This document shows positions 8,871 through 17,658 of a stretch of 64,000 nt of DNA, in pieces. Both the position numbers and the translations under genes were made by a program. Each line of letters opens with the position of its first letter. The stretch's first letter is position 1. Source of the DNA: Oscillospiraceae bacterium MB08-C2-2. GTDB lineage: Bacteria > Bacillota > Clostridia > Oscillospirales > Ruminococcaceae. The stretch lies in the NCBI GenBank assembly GCA_035621215.1, contig CP141729.1, positions 704,944 through 768,943 of the forward strand, in the 5' to 3' direction. Under the pieces are notes generated by a model, which made no database searches, had not been told where the DNA came from, and saw only the letters and a list, made by a program, of their open reading frames with translations.

Positions 8871-9554
8871 TTATTCGGAGCGGAAGCCGCCGGGATTTTT
8901 CCGGCTGAGAATATCCAATTCCTCCAAGAGCTGATCGCCCGGCCACTTTTGCCGGGCCATATCCAAAAGCTCTGCGGCGCGCGAGTTTTTTTCCTGAGCC
9001 AGCGCCTCAAAAACATGGAGGACACAGACAAGGGAGCCATAGCTTTCACTTTCGGCAAGCTCCTGCAAGCCCTTTCGATTTTCTTCCATAGCAGCCAGTG
9101 CCTCTTGTTGTTCACCCAAATAGAAATGAACATAGGCCATATCCATAAGATAAATAACACGGTTGAGTTTTCGAACATATTTGGGGTTTACCATACCGAG
9201 CTGCTCTTTGGCCCTGTCAAACTCTTTTTTCTGGCAATAGGCGGCACAGAGATTAATGTGTAGGACAGCCCGCAGTCCTTGTGGACGCAGACCCTCCAGC
9301 AGCTTCTGATTTTCCTCGATATAGCGGTCAGGATTCTTTTCTTCCCGAAGAATAGGCAGAAGGGCGTTGATCCGGCCTGCAAACCGCCGGTACCAAATCA
9401 AATTGAACAGATAAGCCCCCACAATGGCAGCGGCTCCGATGGTCAGGTATATTTTCCAAAAAACCGCATCCGGCCAATCAAAATAGCCCTTCAGTATACC
9501 CAAAAGAAGTCCCAAAAAGCAGGCGCTGATCCAAATGATCGCTTTCCTTTTCAC
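8871..9554 (-). CDS. Membrane-anchored TPR-like protein of unknown function
   Basis: 227 residues starting at a GTG (9552-9554) with AAGGAGG about 6 bases upstream. Two hydrophobic segments at roughly residues 5-20 and 33-55 form an N-terminal membrane hairpin; the rest is a soluble helical domain with repeated small/aromatic spacing (NLCAAYCQKKEFDRAKEQLG, YVHFYLGEQQEALAAME), typical of tetratricopeptide repeats. No catalytic motif is visible. A scaffold or protein-interaction role is inferred from fold only. It follows tyrS by 30 bp on the same strand and may be cotranscribed from the tyrS T-box promoter. Confidence 0.7.
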   Translation of the reverse strand: MKRKAIIWISACFLGLLLGILKGYFDWPDAVFWKIYLTIGAAAIVGAYLFNLIWYRRFAGRINALLPILREEKNPDRYIEENQKLLEGLRPQGLRAVLHINLCAAYCQKKEFDRAKEQLGMVNPKYVRKLNRVIYLMDMAYVHFYLGEQQEALAAMEENRKGLQELAESESYGSLVCVLHVFEALAQEKNSRAAELLDMARQKWPGDQLLEELDILSRKNPGGFRSE

Positions 9555-9584
9555 AGGAATCCTCCTTCTGTTATAGGGTTGATT

Positions 9585-10805
9585 TTAAAGAGAAACCTTA
9601 TGGAATACCTTTTTGCCTTTTCTTACAACAACGCCCTGCACAAGTTGTTCTTTCGTAACCACAGCCGCAAGATCCTCTGCCTTGGCATCGTCCACCGAAA
9701 TACCGCCCTGCTGCACAAGGGTGCGGGCCTGAGACTTGGAAGAAGCCAACTTAATTTTAACCAACAGATCCAGCAGGGCGATGCCGCCTTCGCTCAGATC
9801 GGATTCCGTAAGCTGGGTAGAGGGCATGTTAGCGCTGTCGCCGCCTCCTGCAAAAATAGAGCGGGCGGCTTCCAGAGCCTTGTCAGCCTCTTCCTTGCCG
9901 TGAACATCCCGGGTCAGCTCATAGGCCAGAATTTCCTTGGCCTTGTTCATCTCGCTGCCTTCCCACTTCTCCATAGCCTCAATTTCCTCAATGGGAACAA
10001 AGGTGAGCAGCTTGAGGCAGTTAATGACATCGGCATCGTCCACGTTGCGCCAGTATTGGAAGAACTCATAGGGGCTTGTCTTTTTGGGATCAAGCCAGAC
10101 AGCGCCCTTCTGGGTTTTGCCCATTTTAATGCCTTCCTTGGTGGCCAGCAAGGTAAAGGTCATGCCATAAACATCCCTGCCCTCCACACGGCGAACCAGA
10201 TCCACACCACTGATAATGTTGGACCACTGATCGTTGCCGCCAAACTCAAGAGTACAGCCATACCGGCGGTTCAGCTCCAAAAAGTCGTAGCTCTGCATGA
10301 TCATATAGTTGAACTCAATGAAGGAAAGGCCTTTTTCCATGCGGGATTTAAAGCACTCGTAGCTGAGCATTTTGTTGACCGAGAAATGCACGCCCACATC
10401 CCGCAGAAGCTCCACATAGTTCAGATTCATCAGCCAGTCGCCGTTGCGGGCTACGATGGCCTTTTCAGGGGAAACATCCACAACACGGCCCATCTGCTCA
10501 AGAAAACGGTCGGCGTTGTAGTTAATTTCCTCAATGGTCAGCATTTTGCGCATATCGGTGCGTCCGCTGGGGTCGCCCACCATGGTTGTACCGGTGCCCA
10601 GCAGCAGAATGGGCATATGTCCAGCCTCCTGCATCCGACGGATAATGGTCAGCTGCAAAAAGTGGCCCACATGCAGGGAATCGGCGGTGGCATCAAAGCC
10701 GATATAAAAGGTTACCTTGCCCTCATTCATAGCCTTTTCAATTTCTTCGGGATGGGTCATCTGGGCGATTAATCCACGCCGGGAAAGCTCCTGAAACAGT
10801 GTCAT
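9585..10805 (-). CDS. tyrS: Tyrosyl-tRNA synthetase
   Basis: 406-residue class I synthetase that charges tRNA-Tyr. The HIGH signature is HVGHF near residue 46, the KMSKS loop is KMGKT (GIKMGKTQKG), and the C-terminal S4 RNA-binding domain is clear (KIKLASSKSQARTLVQQGGI). The KMGKT variant and the overall type match the TyrZ/TyrRS 2 subfamily better than B. subtilis TyrS (inference). Start ATG has AAGGAGAAAG close by. Expression is controlled by the T-box leader immediately upstream, so it should rise when uncharged tRNA-Tyr accumulates. Confidence 0.95.
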   Translation of the reverse strand: MTLFQELSRRGLIAQMTHPEEIEKAMNEGKVTFYIGFDATADSLHVGHFLQLTIIRRMQEAGHMPILLLGTGTTMVGDPSGRTDMRKMLTIEEINYNADRFLEQMGRVVDVSPEKAIVARNGDWLMNLNYVELLRDVGVHFSVNKMLSYECFKSRMEKGLSFIEFNYMIMQSYDFLELNRRYGCTLEFGGNDQWSNIISGVDLVRRVEGRDVYGMTFTLLATKEGIKMGKTQKGAVWLDPKKTSPYEFFQYWRNVDDADVINCLKLLTFVPIEEIEAMEKWEGSEMNKAKEILAYELTRDVHGKEEADKALEAARSIFAGGGDSANMPSTQLTESDLSEGGIALLDLLVKIKLASSKSQARTLVQQGGISVDDAKAEDLAAVVTKEQLVQGVVVRKGKKVFHKVSL

Positions 10806-10849
10806 TTCTTCTTTCTCCTTTAAGCTTTTTCATTTTGGTTTTTGGCACA

Positions 10850-11117
10850 AAAAAACGCCCTGTCAGACGTTTTGTCCGAAAGAGGGCGACTAAAAATCGC
10901 GGTACCACCTCTGTTTACCGGCGCATCACTGCCCCGGCCTTATGGAGTACTAGCATACCCCTGACGCTTTAACGGGCGTACCCGGCAAACCCTACTGCAA
11001 AAGTTCAGGCTGCGGCTCAAGGATGTATTCACCCGCTGCTTTCCCACCTTTTCACACCAACCAAAGGCTCTCTGAGGGGACAAACAAGAGGGCTACTTAT
11101 TCCTGTCTCTGCCATTG
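10850..11117 (-). promoter_or_regulatory. T-box riboswitch leader of tyrS (specifier UAC)
   Basis: Minus-strand leader of about 270 nt. The conserved T-box AGAGGTGGTACCGCG is at 10898-10912, the antiterminator element that pairs with the tRNA acceptor end. A terminator stem GCCCTCTTTCGGAC / GTCTGACAGGGC followed by T7 lies at 10850-10888. Stem I begins near CAGAGAGCC, and a likely specifier TAC (Tyr; 11025-11027) sits in GTGAATACATCC. The amino acid read from the specifier agrees with the downstream gene. Confidence 0.93.
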
Positions 11118-11123
11118 GCACCT

Positions 11124-11152
11124 AGTATAATTCATGGAATTTGTTTTGTCAA
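11124..11152 (-). promoter_or_regulatory. Sigma-A promoter of the tyrS T-box leader
   Basis: Minus strand TTGACA (11147-11152), 17-bp spacer, TATACT (11124-11129). Near-consensus and correctly placed for the T-box RNA. The remaining 11153-11255 shows nothing else. Confidence 0.8.
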
Positions 11153-11255
11153 GCACTTGTTGCTCACTGGGAGACAAGTGCGAGCCGAGGCGTTTTTTGC
11201 ACCAAAGAAATCGGCCTGTATGATCAGGCCAAAATAGACACCAAACTGATCGGCT

Positions 11256-11825
11256 TCACATGCCAATTTGGGGTTTTAACATAGAACATATTTCATTATA
11301 AACAACAGGCAAAGTATAAATATTGTCCCTGTCAATAAAGTGCTTTCCCGTTGGCATTACTATAAATTTACAGTGCAGATGACGGGCAAGTGTTTCAGAA
11401 TAAGTGTATGGAATAATATCATCATCGATTGCCGAAATGACCACTGCATCTTTAACTTTAGGCAAGACTTTTGTATAATCGATGGGATTGCAAGTGAACG
11501 GAGCCAATTGAGGTAAAGTATAGGTTGTCTCATCAAACCCCGACACTAAAATCAAATTAACATTGTGAACATTATGCTGGCTCACAAAACGCAAAGCCTC
11601 AATGCATCCCAAACTATGCCCAATGATGACGATACCGTCTTTATGTGCTATCTTTTCATCACAAACAGCATCCCATTCTTCCGGTATCGGGTTGTTGGAA
11701 TTGGGCATCTCCAATAGATTGATACCCTGATTCAGCTTTTCATTTACCTCTTTTTTTAGCCATGGGAACCAATTTGCTGAAGGATTAGCAGTGTATCCAT
11801 GAATTAAATAAATGTGATTGTTCAT
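11256..11825 (-). CDS. RBBP9/YdeN-like alpha/beta serine hydrolase
   Basis: 189-residue small alpha/beta hydrolase. It opens MNNHIYLIHGYTANPSANWF (oxyanion-hole HGY), has the nucleophile elbow GHSLG (IIGHSLGCIEAL), a late Asp in SAIDDDIIP and the catalytic His in GKHFIDRDNIY. This pattern matches RBBP9/YdeN (DUF1749-type) hydrolases; the substrate is unknown. The frame is open 24 codons further, inside the end of recN, but the ATG at 11823-11825 with AAGGG about 10 bases upstream gives the family length. It is distinctly more AT-rich than recN and tyrS on either side, which suggests a later arrival. It begins 25 bp after recN. Confidence 0.8.
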   Translation of the reverse strand: MNNHIYLIHGYTANPSANWFPWLKKEVNEKLNQGINLLEMPNSNNPIPEEWDAVCDEKIAHKDGIVIIGHSLGCIEALRFVSQHNVHNVNLILVSGFDETTYTLPQLAPFTCNPIDYTKVLPKVKDAVVISAIDDDIIPYTYSETLARHLHCKFIVMPTGKHFIDRDNIYTLPVVYNEICSMLKPQIGM

Positions 11826-11850
11826 TTCTATTTTACCCTTGTTTGATGAA

Positions 11851-13527
11851 TTATTCTCTGGAAGCCTGCTGTGCCGCCTCAAGCATTTCTTCGGCATTTT
11901 TCAGGGCGGTATCGGTCAGGCGGTCACCTCCGATGATCCGGGCTAACTCCTGAATGCGACCGGAGCGCTCCAAGGTGTGAATTTCGGTAAAAGGGCGGCC
12001 CTTTTCGGTTTCCTTGCAAATCAGCAGATGATTGTGGCCAAAGGAGGCTACCTGTGCCAGATGGGTGACACACAGCACCTGCCGTTGGGCGGCAACCTGC
12101 CGAAGCTTCTGCCCAATCTTTTGGGCTGCCCGGCCACTGACCCCGGAATCCACTTCATCGAAAATGAGAGTATCAATATCATCCCGATTCGAAAGCACGT
12201 TTTTAATAGCCAGCATAATCCGGCTCAATTCTCCACCGGAAGCGATGCGGCTCAGGGGTTTGGGAACCTCACCTGCATTGGTAACAATCAGCAGTTCAAT
12301 CTCATCGGTTCCCCGGGAGCCCAGTGCTTTTTCCTTTTGTGATACACTGAGCTTAACCGAGGGCATGTCCAAAAATACCAGTTCCTGCTCCACGGCCTTG
12401 GTAAAGGCCTCCCCGGCTTTACGGCGCTTTTCGCTGAGTGTGGCGGCAAGCTTTTCAGCTTTGGCCCGTGCTTTTGCCAATGCGGCGGCAATAGCCTCCC
12501 GACGCTGTTCTGAGGTGGTGATGGATTCCAGCTCTTCCTGCGCCTTTTCGGCATATTCCAGTATATCGCTCACCGTACCACCATATTTGGCTTTAAGCCT
12601 GTGAATTTGATCCAGCCTGTATTCCAGCTCGTCCAGCTCACGGGGATCAAATTCCATATCATCCAAGCTGCTGCGGATATCCGCAGAGAAATCCCCCAGC
12701 TCGTAGGCCATTTCTGAAAGGCGCTGAGCCATGGGCTCCAATGCCTCTATGTACCGGGAGGCCTGCTCAATGTGGGAGGCTGTTGCAGCCAGAAGCGAGG
12801 CCGCTCCCTCCACTTCTATATCGCCTTGCAGGGCGGCATAGGCCCCGGAAAGAGCCTGGACAATTTTCTCACTGTTGCGGATGATCTGGCGCTGGGCAGT
12901 GAGGGCTTCTTCCTCGCCTTCCTCCAATTTCGCCGCCTGAATTTCTTCCAGCTGGAAGGTGAGCATATCAATTTGCCGGGCTTTCTGCGCATCATCCATG
13001 TTGAGGCCTTCCAACTGGTCTGCAAGTGCCCGCATTGCAGAGAAAGCCTCCTGATAAGCAGAAAGCTCCCCTTCCAGACGGCCAAAATCATCGATGAAAT
13101 CCAGATGCCGCTGAGAGGAAAGCAGCTGTTCGGTATCATGCTGGCCGTGAACACCCACCAACAAAGCGGTCACCTCTCGCAGGATCGCCGCAGTAGCCGG
13201 CATACCGTTTATTTTACAGCTTCCCCCGGTTTGGGTGATTTCCCGGGTGATGAGAAGCCCATCCTCCTCCGGTTCAAAACCCATTTCCGCAAGCTTTTGG
13301 GCCGCATTGGGAGCGATTTGCGTAAACAGGGCGGAAACCACCGCCTTGGTTTCCCCTGTGCGGATCATATCCTTCTGCACACGCTTGCCCATAACGGCAT
13401 TAATGGCAGAGAGCAAAACAGTTTTGCCCGCACCGGTTTCGCCGGTAAAGACATTGAGTCCCCCGGTCAGCTCTACCGCCGCTTTCTGGATTACGGCCAG
13501 ATTGGAAATGAACAGTTGGGCGATCAT
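11851..13527 (-). CDS. recN: DNA repair protein RecN
   Basis: 558-residue SMC-like ATPase acting in double-strand-break repair. N-terminal Walker A GETGAGKT (residues 29-36), a long coiled-coil-rich middle with the helical turn near residue 250, ABC signature LSRIASGGELSR, Walker B LIFDEVDSGVSG, and a H-loop in VTHLAQVASFG. Full length. Ribosome site AGGAGG before the ATG. It follows argR by 38 bp; the argR-recN pairing is widespread in Firmicutes. Confidence 0.96.
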   Translation of the reverse strand: MIAQLFISNLAVIQKAAVELTGGLNVFTGETGAGKTVLLSAINAVMGKRVQKDMIRTGETKAVVSALFTQIAPNAAQKLAEMGFEPEEDGLLITREITQTGGSCKINGMPATAAILREVTALLVGVHGQHDTEQLLSSQRHLDFIDDFGRLEGELSAYQEAFSAMRALADQLEGLNMDDAQKARQIDMLTFQLEEIQAAKLEEGEEEALTAQRQIIRNSEKIVQALSGAYAALQGDIEVEGAASLLAATASHIEQASRYIEALEPMAQRLSEMAYELGDFSADIRSSLDDMEFDPRELDELEYRLDQIHRLKAKYGGTVSDILEYAEKAQEELESITTSEQRREAIAAALAKARAKAEKLAATLSEKRRKAGEAFTKAVEQELVFLDMPSVKLSVSQKEKALGSRGTDEIELLIVTNAGEVPKPLSRIASGGELSRIMLAIKNVLSNRDDIDTLIFDEVDSGVSGRAAQKIGQKLRQVAAQRQVLCVTHLAQVASFGHNHLLICKETEKGRPFTEIHTLERSGRIQELARIIGGDRLTDTALKNAEEMLEAAQQASRE

Positions 13528-13565
13528 AGTAAAAGCCTCCTGTTTCTAAAAAGCTCTGCCTGCTC

Positions 13566-14018
13566 TTATTTCAGCAGCTTATAAAGCTGCTCTACAAAAT
13601 CGGCGGCTGTGGCCTTATCCCGCATAATGCAAACAATGGTATCATCTCCCGCCAAAGTACCCACTACACCCTTCCAATGGATGGAATCCAAAGCGGCGCA
13701 GGCAGCGTTGGCCATGCCCACATAGCATTTAATGACAACCAGATTCTCGGCAAAATCAATGCTGGTTACCGATTCGGAAAAAATGGCGTGGAATTTAAAG
13801 GTCATATCCACATTTTCTTTGGACATATTGGGGGAATACCGGTAACCGCCATCGGCCGATTGAATCTTGACCAGCCGCAGTTCTTTGATATCCCGGGATA
13901 CAGTCGCTTGTGTTACCTTAAAGCCGCTTTCGTGCAGCTTGCCCAATAAATCCTCCTGGGTTTCAATTTCCCGGCTGCCGATCAGTTCCAAAATCTTTGC
14001 ATGGCGTTTCGCTTTCAC
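13566..14018 (-). CDS. argR: Arginine repressor ArgR/AhrC
   Basis: 150-residue transcription factor that senses arginine as a hexamer and represses arginine biosynthesis. The N-terminal winged helix reads KRHAKILELIGSREIETQEDLL with VTQATVSRDIKEL as the recognition helix; the C-terminal oligomerisation/arginine domain holds GTLAGDDTI (GTIAGDDTI-type). Start is GTG (14016-14018) with GAGGAGG 7 bases upstream. No arginine genes are present here; the gene lies between nadK and recN as in many Clostridia. Confidence 0.95.
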   Translation of the reverse strand: MKAKRHAKILELIGSREIETQEDLLGKLHESGFKVTQATVSRDIKELRLVKIQSADGGYRYSPNMSKENVDMTFKFHAIFSESVTSIDFAENLVVIKCYVGMANAACAALDSIHWKGVVGTLAGDDTIVCIMRDKATAADFVEQLYKLLK

Positions 14019-14030
14019 CTGGTTTCCTCC

Positions 14031-14888
14031 TCATGTAATCGAGAATTTTTTATTGAGTGCCCAATAAAAGTCCTTTTTGCCAAAATCCACTAAGGTGGCG
14101 GTTTGAGTGGATTTTTCGATGTAAATACATTCCCCCAGCAGAATGCGGTGGCTGGTTCGGCCATCCACCGAAAGGCTCAGCCCGCCCCGGTTACTGCTGC
14201 TTTGGCTCTCACAAAGGCAATAGCTCCGGTCGGTTCGCAGAACCATAGGCCTTGTAATGGCGGCGTGAGGGCAGATGGCTGTCATGATAATGGCATCCAG
14301 CGAAGGATCAAGAATTGGCCCACCCGCCGACATGGAATAGGCTGTAGAACCGGTAGGGGTAGAAAAAATAAGCCCATCCGCCCGAAAGGAGGAAACACGG
14401 CCCTCCTGTGCGGTTACCACCATATCGGCGATGTTGTTGGAATCAATCCGGGTTATCACTAAATCATTCAGAGCATGATATTGAAAATCCTCACCGCAGG
14501 AGCCTTCTATACGGGCCTTAAGCATCATACGGCTGGCAAGAGAATACTCCCCTCTGACCAGCAGCGCCAGATCCTCAAGCTCTCCTTCTTCCAACTGAGT
14601 GAGAAAGCCTATGCGGCCGGTGTTAATACCCAGAACCGGCTTGCCATAAGGAATTGCCGCCTTGACAGTGCGGAGAATGGTGCCGTCACCTCCCACGCTG
14701 ATAAGCACATCGCAAAGAGGGATGATTTCTTCCATAGGGCCGTAGCGGCACTGGGGGTCATCAAAAAAAGAACGGTCTGCCTCGTTTATAAAAATCTGAG
14801 CCCCATGCCCCAGCAGGATGGAGGCGGCTTTTCGGACACATTCCAGACTGCCTTTTTTATCAAAATTCGGCCTTATTAAAATGTTCAT
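14031..14888 (-). CDS. nadK: NAD kinase
   Basis: 285-residue NAD+/ATP kinase making NADP+. The GGDGT motif is in ISVGGDGTILRTV, followed by the NE/D-type loop in ALNDLVI and the glycine-rich GSTAYSMSAGGPI. I start at the ATG 14886-14888, which has GGAGA just upstream; 34 further codons are open but lack support. It overlaps no gene and ends 12 bp before argR. Confidence 0.95.
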   Translation of the reverse strand: MNILIRPNFDKKGSLECVRKAASILLGHGAQIFINEADRSFFDDPQCRYGPMEEIIPLCDVLISVGGDGTILRTVKAAIPYGKPVLGINTGRIGFLTQLEEGELEDLALLVRGEYSLASRMMLKARIEGSCGEDFQYHALNDLVITRIDSNNIADMVVTAQEGRVSSFRADGLIFSTPTGSTAYSMSAGGPILDPSLDAIIMTAICPHAAITRPMVLRTDRSYCLCESQSSSNRGGLSLSVDGRTSHRILLGECIYIEKSTQTATLVDFGKKDFYWALNKKFSIT

Positions 14889-14938
14889 ACTGTCTCCTAT
14901 AATGGTAATGCCTATCCATAAACAACACCGGCAAAACG

Positions 14939-15757
14939 TTACTGCTTTGGTGTATCGATATTCAGCAGAGTGTGCGCCCGAGCAACGCAATCATCAATAA
15001 TGGATTGCTCCATCGCTACAGGCGAGGTGCTTTTTTGCAGATGAATCAAGTATTCGATGTTTCCCTCAGGCCCTTTTACAGGTGAAAAGTCCAAACCCTT
15101 TACAGCAAAGCCCAAGCCCATTGCACATTCGATCACCTTGGTGATCACCTCTTGGTGAATCTCCGGCTCACGGACAACCCCTTTTTTGCCTACCTTTTCC
15201 CGTCCGGCTTCGAATTGGGGTTTGATCAGGCAGACCATTTCCCCTTCCTCCCGCAAAAAGCGAAAAGCAACCGGCAGAACCAGAGAAAGGGAAATGAAGG
15301 AAACATCCACCGAGGCAAAATCGATGGGATCGGGTACCTGTTCCGGGGTCAAATGCCGAATGTTGGTGCGCTCCAAGCATACCACACTTGGGTGCGTGCG
15401 AAGCTTCCAAGCAAGCTGCCCGTAGCCTACATCAATAGCGAAAACCTTAGCTGCTCCATTTTGAAGCATGCAGTCGGTAAACCCGCCTGTAGAGGCCCCT
15501 ATATCCATACAGACAGTATCTTCTAAATCAAGCGGAAATACTGCAAGAGCTTTCTCTAACTTGAGGCCGCCCCGGCTCACATAAGCCAGTGTTTCGCCCC
15601 TTACCTCAATATTCTGCTCTATATTCACCGGCATACCCGGTTTATCGGCTTTTTGGTTGTCTACAAATACCTTTCCGGCCATAATCAGCCCTTTGGCACG
15701 ATCCCGCCCTGTTACAAGGTTAAGCTCTACCAGAGCCGCATCTAGTCTTATTTTCAA
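14939..15757 (-). CDS. tlyA: TlyA family rRNA (cytidine-2'-O)-methyltransferase
   Basis: 272 residues: an N-terminal S4 RNA-binding domain (RLDAALVELNLVTGRDRAKGLIMAGKV split by the usual turn) and a C-terminal FtsJ-like methyltransferase (DIGASTGGFTDCML, DVGYGQLAW, DVSFISL, KPQFEAG). TlyA methylates ribosomal RNA in mycobacteria; hemolysin A is an older name. The start is a TTG only 2 nt after the dxs stop, so translation is probably coupled. The gene lies in the dxs-tlyA-nadK-argR-recN run. Confidence 0.94.
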   Translation of the reverse strand: MKIRLDAALVELNLVTGRDRAKGLIMAGKVFVDNQKADKPGMPVNIEQNIEVRGETLAYVSRGGLKLEKALAVFPLDLEDTVCMDIGASTGGFTDCMLQNGAAKVFAIDVGYGQLAWKLRTHPSVVCLERTNIRHLTPEQVPDPIDFASVDVSFISLSLVLPVAFRFLREEGEMVCLIKPQFEAGREKVGKKGVVREPEIHQEVITKVIECAMGLGFAVKGLDFSPVKGPEGNIEYLIHLQKSTSPVAMEQSIIDDCVARAHTLLNIDTPKQ

Positions 15758-15759
15758 AA

Positions 15760-17643
15760 TTATGCCCGTTTCCTTTCAGTCAGCTGCGCTTCGATGGTTC
15801 TTGCAAGCCCGGCTTCATCCAATCCCAGACGAGCCAACGCCGCATCCGGCTTGCCCTGTGCCACAAATTGGTTTTCAATAGCGGCTATAGACATATTGCC
15901 ATGGTAGCCTGCCAGAGCCAACGCTGTGATGGTATGCTCGCCAATGCCGCCTGCCCGGATTCCCTCTTCAGCAAAAAGAACACTTTCATACTGCATTGCA
16001 ATGTTGAGCCAAGCCTGCTCCAGAGGGCAGACCTTGGTCAGCTTGAGAACAGAAACAGCGATTCCCTTTTCCGCCAGCAGTGAAACCGCTTGGCAGGCTT
16101 GGGCATACAGCCTCCCATAGGTGATGAGAAGTATGCTTCGGCTTCCGCTGTCCAGATGGAAATAATCCTGCTTGAGAGGAACATAAGAAGCGGGAAGTTC
16201 CGGTTCTCCGCCTCTGGGGTAACGGACAGCGCAAATGCCTGTTTCGGCAAACAAAGCCTTTTCCAAGCAGTATTCTACTTCGCTGTAAAGGGCAGGCGAA
16301 TAGATGCTGACTCCCGGAACAGACGAAAGAAAAGCACAGTCAAAAACACCCTGATGGGTTTCGCCGTCATCCCCCACAATACCGGCACGATCAACGGCCA
16401 GCACCATATGCTGCCGCTCGATGGCGCAGTCATGGAGAACCTGATCGTAGGCTCTTTGCAAAAAGGAAGAATACACAGCAAAAACAGGTATCATTCCTTT
16501 GGAAGCAAGGCCGGCGCAAAAGGTGACCCCATGGCCCTCAGCAATGCCAACATCAAAGAAACGACCTGCATTTTTATAGCGACGTGCAAAATAATCCATA
16601 CCGGTGGCATATTTCATAGCGGCGGTCACACCGCATATGCGGCGATCCTTTCCAGCCAGCTTCACCAAAGTCTTGCCGAACACGGTAGAAAAGCTCTCTC
16701 TGGGGGTGTCATCCGCTCCAAGTGCCGGGTTGAAGGGGGCAACCGCATGATAGGCCCCCGGGTTTTTCTCCGCAGGCATATAACCCTTACCCTTGATTGT
16801 CTCCACATGGATGAGAACCGGTTGATTGAGGGATTTGGCACGAACCAGAACATCCTCCAGCATTTTCAGGTTATGACCATCCACCGGGCCAAAATGCACA
16901 AAGCCCAAATCCTCAAAGAAGCTGGTGTGATAAATGGATTGCTTCAAAAAGTTTTTAGAGGCGGTCACCGTTTCCACCAGCGAATCACCCACGCCGGGCA
17001 CCTGCCCCAGCACATCCTTGGTCAGGTCTTTTAGTTTAAAATAACCCTGATGTGCGCGAAGCCTGCTGAGATAACTGGTGAGCCCACCCACATTTTTAGA
17101 GATAGACATTTTATTGTCATTCAGAATTACAATGACTTTTTTATTATTACGGGCAATATTGTTAAGCCCTTCAAAGGCAAGACCACCTGTAAAGGCACCA
17201 TCACCAATGACAGCCACCACATGCCCTTCTTCCCCTAAAAGGGATTTGGCACGGGAAATACCATCCGCCGCTGAAATGGAGGTGGAGGAATGCCCGGAAA
17301 TAAAGCTGTCGTGAACGCTCTCGCTCTGGCGGGTAAAGCCGGAAAGGCCATTTTCCTGACGAAGAGTGGAAAAGCGGCTTTTACGGCCGGTGAGCAGTTT
17401 ATGGGTATAGCTCTGATGCCCCACATCCCAAACAAGCTGGTCGGTGGGAGAACGAAATACACGGTGCAGCATAACAGTCAGCTCCACAGTGCCCATATTT
17501 GAGGCCAAATGCCCTCCTGTTTCCGAAACGGTCTGTACCAAAACATCCCGAATCTCCTCACAGAGCCGGGGAAGCTGAGAAGCCTTCAATCGGCGCAGAT
17601 CGGCAGGAGAAGTGATTTTATCCAAAAGAAGCGATTTATCCAT
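15760..17643 (-). CDS. dxs: 1-deoxy-D-xylulose-5-phosphate synthase
   Basis: 627-residue thiamine-dependent enzyme that joins pyruvate and glyceraldehyde 3-phosphate, the first step of the MEP isoprenoid route. Visible: GHQSYTHKLLTGR, the TPP motif GDGAFTGG...NNIARNNKKVIVILNDNKMSI, EGHGVTFCAGLA, and DRAGIVGDDGETHQG in the pyrimidine domain. Full length. Together with ispA just upstream it suggests that isoprenoid precursor supply is expressed in one operon. The ribosome site is weak. Confidence 0.96.
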   Translation of the reverse strand: MDKSLLLDKITSPADLRRLKASQLPRLCEEIRDVLVQTVSETGGHLASNMGTVELTVMLHRVFRSPTDQLVWDVGHQSYTHKLLTGRKSRFSTLRQENGLSGFTRQSESVHDSFISGHSSTSISAADGISRAKSLLGEEGHVVAVIGDGAFTGGLAFEGLNNIARNNKKVIVILNDNKMSISKNVGGLTSYLSRLRAHQGYFKLKDLTKDVLGQVPGVGDSLVETVTASKNFLKQSIYHTSFFEDLGFVHFGPVDGHNLKMLEDVLVRAKSLNQPVLIHVETIKGKGYMPAEKNPGAYHAVAPFNPALGADDTPRESFSTVFGKTLVKLAGKDRRICGVTAAMKYATGMDYFARRYKNAGRFFDVGIAEGHGVTFCAGLASKGMIPVFAVYSSFLQRAYDQVLHDCAIERQHMVLAVDRAGIVGDDGETHQGVFDCAFLSSVPGVSIYSPALYSEVEYCLEKALFAETGICAVRYPRGGEPELPASYVPLKQDYFHLDSGSRSILLITYGRLYAQACQAVSLLAEKGIAVSVLKLTKVCPLEQAWLNIAMQYESVLFAEEGIRAGGIGEHTITALALAGYHGNMSIAAIENQFVAQGKPDAALARLGLDEAGLARTIEAQLTERKRA

Positions 17644-17658
17644 TCAAGTGTATCCAAT

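Noticed and set aside
8723-9178. N-terminal extension of the P-type ATPase
   Set aside because: The 152 extra codons are antisense-free read-through in the wrong frame of the upstream gene and cross a terminator; the ATG at 8722 has a good ribosome site.
9279-10772. 497-codon plus-strand open frame
   Set aside because: Antisense shadow of tyrS and the TPR-like gene; His/Gln/Gly-rich translation typical of reverse-complement reading.
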